Positions 26,708 through 34,941 of a stretch of 64,000 nucleotides of DNA are shown one piece after another (position 1 is the first letter of the stretch; every line of letters begins with the position of its first letter). Origin of the DNA: CAWJNF01 sp963844235 (lineage in GTDB: Bacteria > Actinomycetota > Thermoleophilia > Gaiellales > Gaiellaceae); the NCBI GenBank assembly GCA_963844235.1, contig CAWJNF010000004.1:1054001-1118000 (forward strand). Reading direction: 5' to 3'. Both the position numbers and the translations under genes were made by a program. The notes under the pieces are model-generated. The model worked only from the letters and a program-made list of their open reading frames with translations. It searched no databases and was not told the origin of the DNA.

Positions 26708-27963
26708 CAGACGGGCTCCGCCTCGAGCACGGAGAGCCCCGCTGCCTCGCGCAGCGCCTCGGCGCGGTCGGTCTGCTCCCAGGTGAAGTCGTGGTCGTCC
26801 CGGCCGAAGTGGCCGTACGCCGCGGTCTTCGCGTAGATCGGGCGCCGCAGGTCGAGGTCGCGCAGGATCGCGGCGGGGCGAAGGTCGAAGTGCTCCCGCA
26901 CGAGCTGCTCGAGCCGGTCGACCGGGATGCGCTCCGTGCCGAAGCACTCCACCTGGATCGAGAACGGCTGCGCTACGCCGATGGCGTAGGCGACCTGGAG
27001 CTCGCAGCGATCGGCCAGGCCCGCGGCGACCAGGTTCTTCGCCACGTGGCGGGCGGCGTAGGCGGCCGACCGGTCGACCTTCGTCGGGTCCTTGCCCGAG
27101 AACGCACCGCCTCCGTGGCGGGCGGAGCCGCCGTACGTGTCGACGATGATCTTCCGGCCCGTGAGCCCGGTGTCGCCCATCGGGCCGCCGACCACGAAGC
27201 GCCCGGTCGGGTTCACGTAGACGAAGTCCTTGTGCTCGAGACGGGCCTCGTCGTACATGTGGCGCGGCAAGATCGGGTAGAGCACGCGCTCGATGAGGTC
27301 CGGCTTGATGAGCGACTCGGCGTCCACCCCATCGGAGTGTTGCGTCGACACGAGAACGCGCTCGATCTCGACCGGTGTCTGGCGGCCGTGCTCGTCGACC
27401 TCGTACCGAACGGTGACCTGCGCCTTGCCGTCAGGCCGGAGGTAGTGGAGCTCGTCGGCCTTGCGAACCTCGGCGAGCCGCTTGCAGATCTTGTGCGCGA
27501 GCGTGATCGGCAACGGCATCAGCTCGTCCGTCTCGCGACACGCGTAGCCGAACATCATCCCCTGGTCGCCCGCGCCCTGGCGGTCGAGCGGGTCGTCGTC
27601 GCCCGGCGCGTGCTGTGCCTCGTACGCCTCGTCGACGCCCTGTGCGATATCGGGGGACTGCGGGTCGACCGCGACGATGACGCTGCAGGTCTGGGCGTCG
27701 AAGCCGTACTCGGAGCGCGTGTACCCGATGCTGGCGATCCGCTCCCGGACGAGGCGCGGAATGTCGACGTAGCTCGACGTCGTGATCTCACCGCCCACGA
27801 GCGCCAGCCCGGTCGTAAGGAAGGTCTCGCAGGCCACGCGGGCCTGCGGATCCTCGGCGAGCAGTGCATCCAGGATGGTGTCCGAGATCTGATCGGCCAT
27901 CTTGTCGGGATGGCCCTCCGTCACCGACTCCGACGTGAAGTGGAAGCTCCTGGCTACGGTCAC
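26707..27963 (-). CDS. metK: S-adenosylmethionine synthetase
   Basis: A 418-residue methionine adenosyltransferase. It begins (GTG start) TVARSFHFTSESVTEGHPDKM with the ATP-binding histidine, then GAGDQGMMFGYAC, the loop region GGGAFSGKDPTKVDRSAAY and AYAIGVAQPFS. GAGGAGCG lies just before the GTG. It is the first gene of a tightly packed operon with PfkB kinase, ahcY and the homocysteine methyltransferase fusion, which together encode the full activated methyl cycle apart from the acceptor methyltransferases. A good promoter lies 41 bases upstream. Confidence 0.98.
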   Translation of the reverse strand: MTVARSFHFTSESVTEGHPDKMADQISDTILDALLAEDPQARVACETFLTTGLALVGGEITTSSYVDIPRLVRERIASIGYTRSEYGFDAQTCSVIVAVDPQSPDIAQGVDEAYEAQHAPGDDDPLDRQGAGDQGMMFGYACRETDELMPLPITLAHKICKRLAEVRKADELHYLRPDGKAQVTVRYEVDEHGRQTPVEIERVLVSTQHSDGVDAESLIKPDLIERVLYPILPRHMYDEARLEHKDFVYVNPTGRFVVGGPMGDTGLTGRKIIVDTYGGSARHGGGAFSGKDPTKVDRSAAYAARHVAKNLVAAGLADRCELQVAYAIGVAQPFSIQVECFGTERIPVDRLEQLVREHFDLRPAAILRDLDLRRPIYAKTAAYGHFGRDDHDFTWEQTDRAEALREAAGLSVLEAEPV

Positions 27964-28003
27964 AGGCGTACGCTCCTCGATTGGTAAGCGAATTGGTCAC
28001 TGG

Positions 28004-28032
28004 ATCTTTCCAGCGCCGCCCTGTCCTGTCAA
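28004..28032 (-). promoter_or_regulatory. Candidate promoter of the metK - ahcY operon
   Basis: Minus-strand TTGACA (28032-28027), a 17-base spacer, then AAAGAT (28009-28004). Transcription would start close to 27997, leaving a leader of some 34 bases, too short for a known SAM riboswitch. It lies in the 107-base gap after MetE-like gene A. Confidence 0.5.
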
Positions 28033-28055
28033 GCGACCGCCGCTGCGAGCACGCC

Positions 28056-28072
28056 GAGCCGGCGACCGGCTC
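28056..28072. terminator. Short hairpin at the end of MetE-like gene A (possible terminator)
   Basis: GAGCCGG and CCGGCTC pair across a three-base loop, overlapping the stop codon of MetE-like A on the minus strand. No T-run follows, so it is at best a weak or factor-dependent terminator between MetE-like A and metK. Confidence 0.3.
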
Positions 28073-29270
28073 AGCCGCTCGGCGCGGGACGGCGCGGCTG
28101 GTCGACCTGCGTCGCCGGGTCGGCCGCGCGCACCCGGGACTCGGGCACACCGAGCTCGCGCCGGACGATGTTCGCGCCCTGCGCGATCGCGGTTGCCTTG
28201 TAGAACGCGACGAGCCGGTTCGGGCCGCCGCGGCCGAAGCCGCAGTCGGACGTGAGGACCAGCTTGTCGGCATCGACGTGGCTCAGCGCGTAGCGGATGT
28301 CGTCGGCGACCTCCTCCGGCGTCTCCACCTGGAGCGAGCGGTGGCTCACCACGCCTAGCGCGAGCTTCTTCCGCATCTTGTCGCGGTAGGGACGGAAGAG
28401 CTCGAGGTCGGCGTACTGCCGATCCTTCATCTCGACCGTCCAGACGTCGCCGCCGACGCGCTCGAGGAAGATCTCGATCGCCTCCGCGTAGGAGGTACGC
28501 CCGTGCACACGCTGCATGTTGGCGTTGCCCCAGCACGTGTGCACCCAGACCTCGACGTCCTCGAGCCCCGAGATCTCGTGGTTGAAGCACTCGATCAGGA
28601 AGTCGAGGTAGCGCTGGTCGCGCGAGGTCGAGGCGACGAAGTGCATCAGCGGCTCCTCGATCTGGATGACCCTGCAGCCGGCATCCGCAAGCTTGCGCAG
28701 CTCGCGGTTCATGGCGGTCGCCATGTCCCACATCAGGTCGCGCTTGTTGGCCGCGTAGTCGTCCGTGCGAAGCTCGAGCATGCTCGCGATGAACTGCGTG
28801 GACACCGTGCCGAGCTTCACCGGCTTGTCGGTGCGGGCCTGCGCGATGCGCCACAGCTTGTCGAGCTCGAGCGACCCGCCGGGCTCCACCCGGCCGACGA
28901 CGGGCGGCAGCCGCCAGCTTCCGAAGACCTCCGCGAGCAGCGAGCCCGGCGGGTGCACCCACTCGTCGCTCGCCGGAACGGTCTCCTCGGTCGCAATGCC
29001 GGGAAGCCGCTCGACCGGGTACAGCATCCAGGACCGGCCGCCGAGATCGGCATCCAGGTGATAGTCGCCGTTCGTGAGGATGTCGAGGCCCGCTCGCTCC
29101 TGGTCGGACAGGACCACGGCGACCGCATCGGTGAGCTCCTCGCGATAGCGGGCGTCGGCGAGGGCGTCGGAGGCCTGGCGGCCCGCGAGGTTGCTCGTGT
29201 ACCAGAACGGGCGTGGCCAGGAGCCCGTCACCGTGGTCGGCAGGACGATCCCATCGGTGACGGTGAACAT
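28071..29270 (-). CDS. MetE-like cobalamin-independent methyltransferase, catalytic domain only (protein A)
   Basis: A 399-residue protein equal to the C-terminal barrel of cobalamin-independent methionine synthase, without the N-terminal domain that full MetE has. It opens with ILP-type IVLPTTVTGSWPRP. The zinc set of MetE is present: H244 and C246 (HTCWGN), E280 (WTVEMKD) and C343 (SDCGFGR). VETPEEVADDIRYAL before the last ligand is a family hallmark. It follows the GntR regulator by 11 bases and lies directly upstream of metK. The methyl donor is unknown; stand-alone forms elsewhere use methylcobalamin, methyl-folates or other methylated compounds. Confidence 0.9.
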   Translation of the reverse strand: MFTVTDGIVLPTTVTGSWPRPFWYTSNLAGRQASDALADARYREELTDAVAVVLSDQERAGLDILTNGDYHLDADLGGRSWMLYPVERLPGIATEETVPASDEWVHPPGSLLAEVFGSWRLPPVVGRVEPGGSLELDKLWRIAQARTDKPVKLGTVSTQFIASMLELRTDDYAANKRDLMWDMATAMNRELRKLADAGCRVIQIEEPLMHFVASTSRDQRYLDFLIECFNHEISGLEDVEVWVHTCWGNANMQRVHGRTSYAEAIEIFLERVGGDVWTVEMKDRQYADLELFRPYRDKMRKKLALGVVSHRSLQVETPEEVADDIRYALSHVDADKLVLTSDCGFGRGGPNRLVAFYKATAIAQGANIVRRELGVPESRVRAADPATQVDQPRRPAPSG

Positions 29271-29281
29271 CGGGCGTGGTC

Positions 29282-30046
29282 CTAGGCGAAGAAGCGCGGG
29301 GGCGGGCCCTCGAACGCCTCGTCCTCGAACAGCGTCGCCATGAGCGCCCGCAGGTGGCGCTCCATCGCGAAGGCCGCCAGCTCGGGGTCGCCTGCTCGCA
29401 GCGCCTCGTAGATGGCCCGGTGCTCGACGGCCGTTCGCTGCGTGTGCTCGGGCGACCAGCTCCGGCGCCCGAGCGTGGTGTAGAGGGCCTGCCGGATCGT
29501 CTCCCACATCGGCTCGAGGAGGGCGATCAGGTAGTCGTTGCCGGTGAGCCCGACAACCCCGCGGTGGAAGTCGCGGTCGAGCTCGTCCGGGAGGGTCTCC
29601 GGATCGGCGACGCGCTCGAGCGCCTCGACGCTCAGCCGCAGCTCCTCGAGCCCCTCGCGCCGGACGGCGGCGCGCTTGGCCGCGAGCCGGGCGACCGCGA
29701 CCTCGAGCACGAGCCGCGTCTCGATGAACTCGGCGGGGCTGTCGTCGGCCGAGGGGTCGGGAGCCTGCTCGAGCGCATCCCGCTCCGCGACGAAGGTCCC
29801 GCTGCCCACGCGCGTGACCACGACGCCGCGTGCCTCGAGCGCGCCGAGCGCCTCCCGCACGGTTGGCCGGCTGACTCCGAACCGCGCGGCGAGCTGCCGC
29901 TCGGAGGGGAGCCTCGTGCCCGGCCCGAGGTGGCCGCCGAGGATCTGGACGAGCAGCTCGTGGGCGATCGCCTCGTACGCGCGCGGCTGGGTGCGAAAGA
30001 GCTCGTCGGTCCGCGGAAGCCCCGCGGCCGCGTGTGGATCGCTCAT
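29282..30046 (-). CDS. GntR-family transcriptional regulator, FadR/FCD type
   Basis: About 254 residues from ATG 30046, chosen because GGAGAG lies just ahead; an in-frame GTG at 30064 is possible. The winged helix has PSERQLAARFGVSRPTVREALGALEARG and GSGTFV. The C-terminal FCD domain (about 95-240) includes FIETRLVLEVAVARLAA, DRDFHRGVVGLTGN and HRAIYEALRAGDPELA, with spaced Asp/His residues that often bind a metal plus a carboxylate effector. It is followed by MetE-like A and divergent from the NTF2-like/dehydrogenase pair, with only 62 bases between, and is likely to regulate one or both. Confidence 0.92.
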   Translation of the reverse strand: MSDPHAAAGLPRTDELFRTQPRAYEAIAHELLVQILGGHLGPGTRLPSERQLAARFGVSRPTVREALGALEARGVVVTRVGSGTFVAERDALEQAPDPSADDSPAEFIETRLVLEVAVARLAAKRAAVRREGLEELRLSVEALERVADPETLPDELDRDFHRGVVGLTGNDYLIALLEPMWETIRQALYTTLGRRSWSPEHTQRTAVEHRAIYEALRAGDPELAAFAMERHLRALMATLFEDEAFEGPPPRFFA

Positions 30047-30108
30047 GCTCTCCGACGATAGCACCCGCTTTGCGCCCCGTCCTCCGCGTTCACGGTAGGG
30101 TGCCGCGC

Positions 30109-30501
30109 ATGCCGCTCACCGTCAGCGAGTGGCTTGCCGAGTACCGGCGAGCCTGGATCGAGCGCGACCCCGACGCGGCGGCGGCGCTTTTCACCGAGTA
30201 CGCGCTCTACCGGGAGCAGCCCTACGACGAGCCCTTCGTCGGCCCCTCACGCGTGCGGGATTACTGGGCAAGGGTGACGGCGACCCAGGAGGCCGTCGAG
30301 CTCGAGTACGGGACGCCGATCGTCGACGGTGATCGGGTCGCCGTCGAGTGGTGGGTCACGATGGTGAACGGCGGCGCCGAGATCACGCTGGCGGGCTCCT
30401 TCATGCTGAAGTTCGACGACAGCGGGCTCTGCCGGGAGCTGCGCGAGTACTGGCACGTGGGAGAGGGCAGGCAGAGCCCTCCCGCCGGCTGGGGCACGTA
30501 G
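30109..30501 (+). CDS. SnoaL/NTF2-like small protein
   Basis: A 130-residue alpha+beta cone-fold protein. The start MPLTVSEWLAEYRRAWIERDPDAAAALFTEYALY is the standard opening helix-turn of nuclear-transport-factor-2-like proteins, and the repeating strands VAVEWWVTMVNGGAEITLAGSF and LCRELREYWHVGEG complete the fold. These proteins may be small enzymes (isomerases, cyclases, dehydratases) or binding proteins. It precedes the beta-hydroxyacid dehydrogenase by 11 bases, so the pair is probably one operon, divergent from the GntR regulator. Confidence 0.85.
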   Translation: MPLTVSEWLAEYRRAWIERDPDAAAALFTEYALYREQPYDEPFVGPSRVRDYWARVTATQEAVELEYGTPIVDGDRVAVEWWVTMVNGGAEITLAGSFMLKFDDSGLCRELREYWHVGEGRQSPPAGWGT

Positions 30502-30512
30502 ACGGAAGAACC

Positions 30513-31394
30513 ATGAAAGTCGGCTTCATCGGCATCGGGCGCATGGGACGCGGAATCGCCGCCCGGATCCTGACCGGGGGCCACGATCTGGTCGTCTACA
30601 ACCGCACTCCCGGTCGAGGCGACGAGCTGGAGCAGGCGGGCGCCAGGATCGCGACGGGCGTCGCCGAGGCCTGCCGGGAACGCGAGGTCGTGGTCACGAC
30701 GGTGGCGGACGACGCCGCGCTCGAGGAGGTGACCCTCGGCGGCGCGGGGATCCGCGACTCACTGCCCGAAGGCGCGATCCACATGACGATGGGCACCCAC
30801 GGGGTCGCCACCGTCCAGGCGCTCACGGCCGCCCATTCGGCCGCCGGCCAGGTCATGGTGGCGGCGCACGCCGTCGGCCGGCCCGACGTCGCCGCTGCCG
30901 GGCAGATCGGAATCATCGTCGGCGGCCCGCCGGACGCGGTCGGCCGCTGCGCGCCGCTCTTCGAGGTCATCGGCCGGCGCACGTTCGAGGCCGGCGCTGA
31001 CCCGGCGTCGGCGGCCGCGGTCAAGCTCGCGAACAACTTCGTCCTCGGCTGCGCCATCGAGGTCATGGGAGAGGCGTTCTCCCTCACGCGCAAGTACGAC
31101 GTCGAGCCGCAGGTGCTCTACGAGCTGATGACGGACGGTCTCTTCGCGGCGCCGGCCTACAAGGTCTACGGGAAGATCATGGTCGACGAGGCCTACGACC
31201 AGGTCGGCTTTTCCGCCGATCTCGGTCTCAAGGATGCGAACCTCGTGCTGGCCGCCGCCAACCTCGCCCGTCTGCCGCTGCCGAGCGCCAACGTCCTGCG
31301 CGATCGGCTCCTCGGGGCAGTCGCGCACGGCGACGGCCCGAAGGACTGGGCGGTCATCGCTCGCGAGCAGGCGCGAGCGGGCGGCCTCGACTGA
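30513..31394 (+). CDS. NAD(P)-dependent beta-hydroxyacid dehydrogenase (3-hydroxyisobutyrate dehydrogenase family)
   Basis: A 293-residue enzyme. VGFIGIGRMGRGIAARIL is the dinucleotide fold and YNRTPGR follows the second strand (R suggests NADP). The catalytic lysine is K171 in AVKLANNF. The usual substrate loop (MSTISP-like) is here MGTHGVATV, an unusual version. The last third (VGFSADLGLKDANLVLAAA) is the all-alpha domain; DLGLKD is typical. Relatives reduce or oxidise 3-hydroxyisobutyrate, tartronate semialdehyde, succinic semialdehyde and similar compounds. Pairing with the NTF2-like gene suggests a shared substrate. Confidence 0.9.
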   Translation: MKVGFIGIGRMGRGIAARILTGGHDLVVYNRTPGRGDELEQAGARIATGVAEACREREVVVTTVADDAALEEVTLGGAGIRDSLPEGAIHMTMGTHGVATVQALTAAHSAAGQVMVAAHAVGRPDVAAAGQIGIIVGGPPDAVGRCAPLFEVIGRRTFEAGADPASAAAVKLANNFVLGCAIEVMGEAFSLTRKYDVEPQVLYELMTDGLFAAPAYKVYGKIMVDEAYDQVGFSADLGLKDANLVLAAANLARLPLPSANVLRDRLLGAVAHGDGPKDWAVIAREQARAGGLD

Positions 31395-31406
31395 GCCGCG
31401 CCGGGC

Positions 31407-32609
31407 TCACGCCGTGAGCTCGCCTCGGACCCACTCGAGCTCCCGGCAGACGTACTCGACGATGTCGCCGGTCTTGAGAGCTGCTGGGAGCATGTCCCAG
31501 GTGTACGTCTCGATCTCGAGCTGACGCGACAGCGGGCTCTCCTTGTGGAGGCGGAGCGCGTCCGCGATCGCGGATCGCGTCGTGCGGAAGGCGCCGAGGT
31601 CGTCGAGGAACACGGGCACGTGAATGTGGACGCGCCATTCGCACGGCCTCGGGCTTCTGCTCCAGTCGGCGAGCGCCTCGTCGAGCCCGAGGAATCGCGT
31701 GATGCTCCCGTCGGCGCCCCGCTCGAGGGTCTGCGTCAGATAGATGGTGTCGGCGTAGGGCGTCAGCATCTCCACGGCTTCCTCCGTGACGGTCGGGACG
31801 TGCAACGCCGCCGCCTCCTGCAGCTTGAAGATCGGGATGCCGGCGTCCACGAGCTGCAACAGCGATTCGCGGATGCTCTCGTACTCGACCGCCTGGTGGC
31901 AGATGTCGAACACGATGCCGACGTGCCGGCGGAGGGCCGAGTGCGCCTCCGAGATCGGAATCCCGGCGAGCGAGGCGAGGACAGCCGCTGCCTCCCCTGA
32001 GTAGAGGCGCTCCTCGAAGTACGCGACCGTCTCCTCCGTCGTCTCGAGGAAGCAGAACGGCTCCGGCTCGATCGCGAGTGTGACCGTGCGCCCGGTTCGC
32101 TGCTCCAGCCCGACGAGGTGCGCCGCGACCCGCAGTACGTGCTCCGTATAGCTGGCGACGACGTCGGGGCCGGTCACGTTGGGCTTGAAGCCGAGGGGTG
32201 ACGTCTGGATCGACGGCGCCGTTCCCTCGGCGACCACGTCCGCGAGGACGTCGGCGACGGCGATCGTGTACTCGGTGCGCTCCTCCGAGCGCCAGTCGGG
32301 CTCGTAGACCTGCTCCTTGACGACACGGCCCTTGAACGGCCCGTACGGGAACGCGTTGACGGTGTAGAGATACAGGTCGTTGTCGGCGAGGAAGCCCTTC
32401 AGCCTGTCGCGCTCCGAAGGGCTTGCCGCCAACGTGCGGGCCGACTCCGCCGACAGCCTCAGGGAGACCCCGAAGGGCTCGCTCGGCGCCACCCGCTGCT
32501 TCACCTGCGGGACGTACGTCGTAAGGCTCTTCCACATGTCGTCCCACGTATCGCCCGGATGAACGAGCGTCGAGTAGGTCAGGTGACCGAGACCGTTGCC
32601 GAGATCCAT
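31407..32609 (-). CDS. EboE-like TIM-barrel protein (xylose-isomerase-like, metabolite-traffic family)
   Basis: A 400-residue barrel protein. The N-terminal half matches the EboE pattern: GHLTYSTLVHPGDTWDDMW, EPFGVSLRLSAESA, LYLYTVNAFPYGPFKG, VVKEQVYEPDW and RTEYTI. Later VTLAIEPEPFCFLETTEET, GIVFDICHQAVEYE and HIHVPVF give the Glu, Asp/His and His pattern of metal-dependent sugar isomerase barrels. EboE normally belongs to a six-gene ebo cluster that moves secondary-metabolite precursors to the periplasm. None of the other ebo genes is here; instead it is the last gene after a Gfo/Idh dehydrogenase. Function in this setting is unknown. Confidence 0.82.
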   Translation of the reverse strand: MDLGNGLGHLTYSTLVHPGDTWDDMWKSLTTYVPQVKQRVAPSEPFGVSLRLSAESARTLAASPSERDRLKGFLADNDLYLYTVNAFPYGPFKGRVVKEQVYEPDWRSEERTEYTIAVADVLADVVAEGTAPSIQTSPLGFKPNVTGPDVVASYTEHVLRVAAHLVGLEQRTGRTVTLAIEPEPFCFLETTEETVAYFEERLYSGEAAAVLASLAGIPISEAHSALRRHVGIVFDICHQAVEYESIRESLLQLVDAGIPIFKLQEAAALHVPTVTEEAVEMLTPYADTIYLTQTLERGADGSITRFLGLDEALADWSRSPRPCEWRVHIHVPVFLDDLGAFRTTRSAIADALRLHKESPLSRQLEIETYTWDMLPAALKTGDIVEYVCRELEWVRGELTA

Positions 32610-32630
32610 CTTCTGTCTCCCCGGTTCGGA

Positions 32631-33656
32631 TTAGGTGACTGACGCGACGGCGCCCGACGCAGCGGAGCGCACCACCGCTTCGGTGACCGCCGCGCCGTGG
32701 ACCATCTCCTCGATCGTGATGGGGAATCCCGGCCCGCCGGATGCGGCGACCGCGAACGCCTCGAGCGCCGCGCGGCTCGAGTCGAACGGCTCGGCGTCCC
32801 AGACCTCTGCCGGGCCCTTGAGCGGCTGGAACTTGCAGGCGCCGAACAGGCGTGTCCGCCGTTCCTCGGACGACGCGCCCGCGACGTGCGTCATCCCCTC
32901 GAGCCGTACCCACCCGTCGGAGCCGAAGACCTGAAAGCTGAACCCCGGTCCGGTCGCCGTGATCGTGCCGAGGTAACCGGACATGCCGTCCTTCATCCGA
33001 AACAGGATCGAGGTGGTGTCGTCTGCGTCGATCTCGACGACTCGCCGGAAGCTCTGGCAGAAGACCTGGTCGATAGCGCCACAGAGGTCGATCATGCCGT
33101 CGACGGCGTGGACGCCCATCGGAGTGAGCCCCCCGCACGGCGTCTCCTCCCGGTTTGCACGCCACTGACTCGGCGTGAGGAAGAGCGCGTTCGGGAACGT
33201 CATCGTCGCCTCGACATGCATGACGACGCCGAGCCCGCCCGAGCGAATCCGCTCGCGCAGCTTCGTCATCTCGGGATGGAAGCGCCGGTTGTAGCCGAGG
33301 CCGAGCGTCACGCCGGCCTCGCGTACCGCGGCGACGGCCACCTCGGCATCGGCCTTGGCGAGCGCGAACGGCTTCTCGCAGAAGACGTGCTTGCCGGCCT
33401 CGGCGGCCGCGATGACCTGGCGCGCATGGGCCGAGTGGGGTGTCGCGAGGACGACCGCGTCGACCTCCTGATCGGTCAGCAGCGCCTCGTACCCGTCAAC
33501 CAGGCGGAACGCCTGTTCCCCGGCGAAGGCCTCCGCCTCCGGCGAGCGCGTCCGGGTCGCGCCGGCGACGAAGCGCACGTCGTCGCTGCGGCCCTGGACC
33601 GACTCGACGAGCGTCTTGCCCCACCAGCCGAGCCCGACGATCGCTGCGTTGATCAT
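32631..33656 (-). CDS. Gfo/Idh/MocA-family oxidoreductase
   Basis: A 341-residue NAD(P)-dependent sugar or cyclitol dehydrogenase-like protein. AAIVGLGWWGKTLVESV is the nucleotide-binding loop, HVFCEKPFAL carries the conserved EKP lysine, and GGLTPMGVHAVDGMIDLCG supplies the Asp/His pair found in the family active site. It lies 21 bases after MetE-like B and 21 bases before the EboE-like gene, so the three are almost certainly co-transcribed. Substrate unknown; a polyol or sugar derivative fits both this enzyme and the isomerase-like neighbour. Confidence 0.9.
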   Translation of the reverse strand: MINAAIVGLGWWGKTLVESVQGRSDDVRFVAGATRTRSPEAEAFAGEQAFRLVDGYEALLTDQEVDAVVLATPHSAHARQVIAAAEAGKHVFCEKPFALAKADAEVAVAAVREAGVTLGLGYNRRFHPEMTKLRERIRSGGLGVVMHVEATMTFPNALFLTPSQWRANREETPCGGLTPMGVHAVDGMIDLCGAIDQVFCQSFRRVVEIDADDTTSILFRMKDGMSGYLGTITATGPGFSFQVFGSDGWVRLEGMTHVAGASSEERRTRLFGACKFQPLKGPAEVWDAEPFDSSRAALEAFAVAASGGPGFPITIEEMVHGAAVTEAVVRSAASGAVASVT

Positions 33657-33677
33657 CGTCGGTTTCCCTTCGCCACG

Positions 33678-34856
33678 TCAGCCCGTCGCTATCAGGGAGT
33701 AGCGGGCATCGGCCGCCATGCACTCGACTTCAGGCAGGCCCAGCTCCTTGCGGACGAGGTTCGTCCCGAGCACGAGCGACACCGTCTTGTAGAACGCGTG
33801 CCTACGGCTCATGCCTTCGCGGCCCATGCCGCAGTCCGAGCAGATGACGAGCCGCTCCACCGGGATGTGCTCGAGTGCGAGCCGCACGAGCTCGGCCACC
33901 TCCTCGGGCGATTCGACCTGAAGCGTGTGGTGGTCGATCACGCCGATGCCGATGCGCTTGTCGGTGATCCGCTCACCGATCGCGATCAGGTCTCCAGCGC
34001 CCGAGCTTCGGGTCTCGAACGTGATGACGTCGGCATCGACCTGGTTCAGGAACTCGAGGGCCGGCTCGTAGGACTGCACGGTGGCGAACATCCGCTGCTG
34101 GGACGGGTTTCCCCAGCAGGTGTGACACCAGACCTCGGTCTTGTCGCGCAAGCCCTTGACCGTGTTGTTGAACACCTCGACCATGAAGGCGGGGTTGATC
34201 ACGTCGTCGACGATCCCGCGCGCCGCCAGCAGATGGATCTGTGGCTCTTCCATCTGGATGACGGGACAGCCGGCGTCGGCGAGCTCGTGCAGCTCTTCGT
34301 TGAGGGCGTCGCTGATGGCCATGATCCGCGACGGAAGGTCCTCGTAGTGCGAGTCCTGGACGGCGAAGGCCACCAGCTCCGGCGTGACCGTGCCGAACTT
34401 CACCGGTCGCTTCGTCAGACGCTGGGCCGCCTTCCACATCTCGGCGTACTGGAGCTCCCCCCGTCCCACCGGCCCGACGATCCTCGGCATGACGCGAGCC
34501 TCGAGGTAGTCGTGGAGGATGTGCCCTCTGGGAAAGCCGAGTCCCCCGGCGCCCGCCCTGGCCAGCTGCGGCTGATCGTCGAAGCCCGCCATGTGCTGGG
34601 TCGGATAGCGGGTCCAGCTCTGACCGCCGACGTCGTGGTCGAAGCGGCAGTCGCCGTCCGTCACGACGTCGAGCCCGGCCAGCTCCTGCTCGCGCAGGTA
34701 GACGGAGAGCGCGTCCACGTACTGCTCGCGGAAGCCGATGTCCACCATCGCGTCGAGGAACGAGCGCGTCCCCAGGTTCTCCGTGTACCAGGACGGCCGC
34801 GGCAGCGAGCCGATGATCGTCGTCGGCAGCAGCAGTCCGTCGGTTGCCTTGAGCAT
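33678..34856 (-). CDS. MetE-like cobalamin-independent methyltransferase, catalytic domain only (protein B)
   Basis: A 392-residue stand-alone MetE barrel closely related to protein A. LLLPTTIIGSLPRPSWYTEN opens it. Zinc ligands are H245 and C247 (HTCWGN), E281 (VITFETRSS) and C342 (SDCGMGREG). VIQMEEPQIHLL corresponds to the homocysteine-side strand. ATG 34856 is preferred over the longer open frame because homology and a GGAGG site begin there. It is the first enzyme gene after the XRE-cupin regulator and is followed by Gfo/Idh and EboE-like genes. Methyl donor and acceptor are unknown. Confidence 0.9.
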   Translation of the reverse strand: MLKATDGLLLPTTIIGSLPRPSWYTENLGTRSFLDAMVDIGFREQYVDALSVYLREQELAGLDVVTDGDCRFDHDVGGQSWTRYPTQHMAGFDDQPQLARAGAGGLGFPRGHILHDYLEARVMPRIVGPVGRGELQYAEMWKAAQRLTKRPVKFGTVTPELVAFAVQDSHYEDLPSRIMAISDALNEELHELADAGCPVIQMEEPQIHLLAARGIVDDVINPAFMVEVFNNTVKGLRDKTEVWCHTCWGNPSQQRMFATVQSYEPALEFLNQVDADVITFETRSSGAGDLIAIGERITDKRIGIGVIDHHTLQVESPEEVAELVRLALEHIPVERLVICSDCGMGREGMSRRHAFYKTVSLVLGTNLVRKELGLPEVECMAADARYSLIATG

Positions 34857-34941
34857 GGGCGAGTCCTCCGTTCCCGTTGGCGCCTTCGTGGTGGTGGATG
34901 GCTTCCGACGACGGTCCTGACAGGGCGGTTCCGAATCCGAG

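Noticed and set aside
27964..28070. SAM or SAH riboswitch ahead of metK
   Set aside because: Only about 107 bases, with a promoter leaving a short leader; no recognisable SAM-I, SAM-II or SAH aptamer pattern could be traced by eye.
28071..29270. Full-length methionine synthase MetE
   Set aside because: The protein is half the size of MetE and lacks the N-terminal barrel; the same applies to the other four paralogues.
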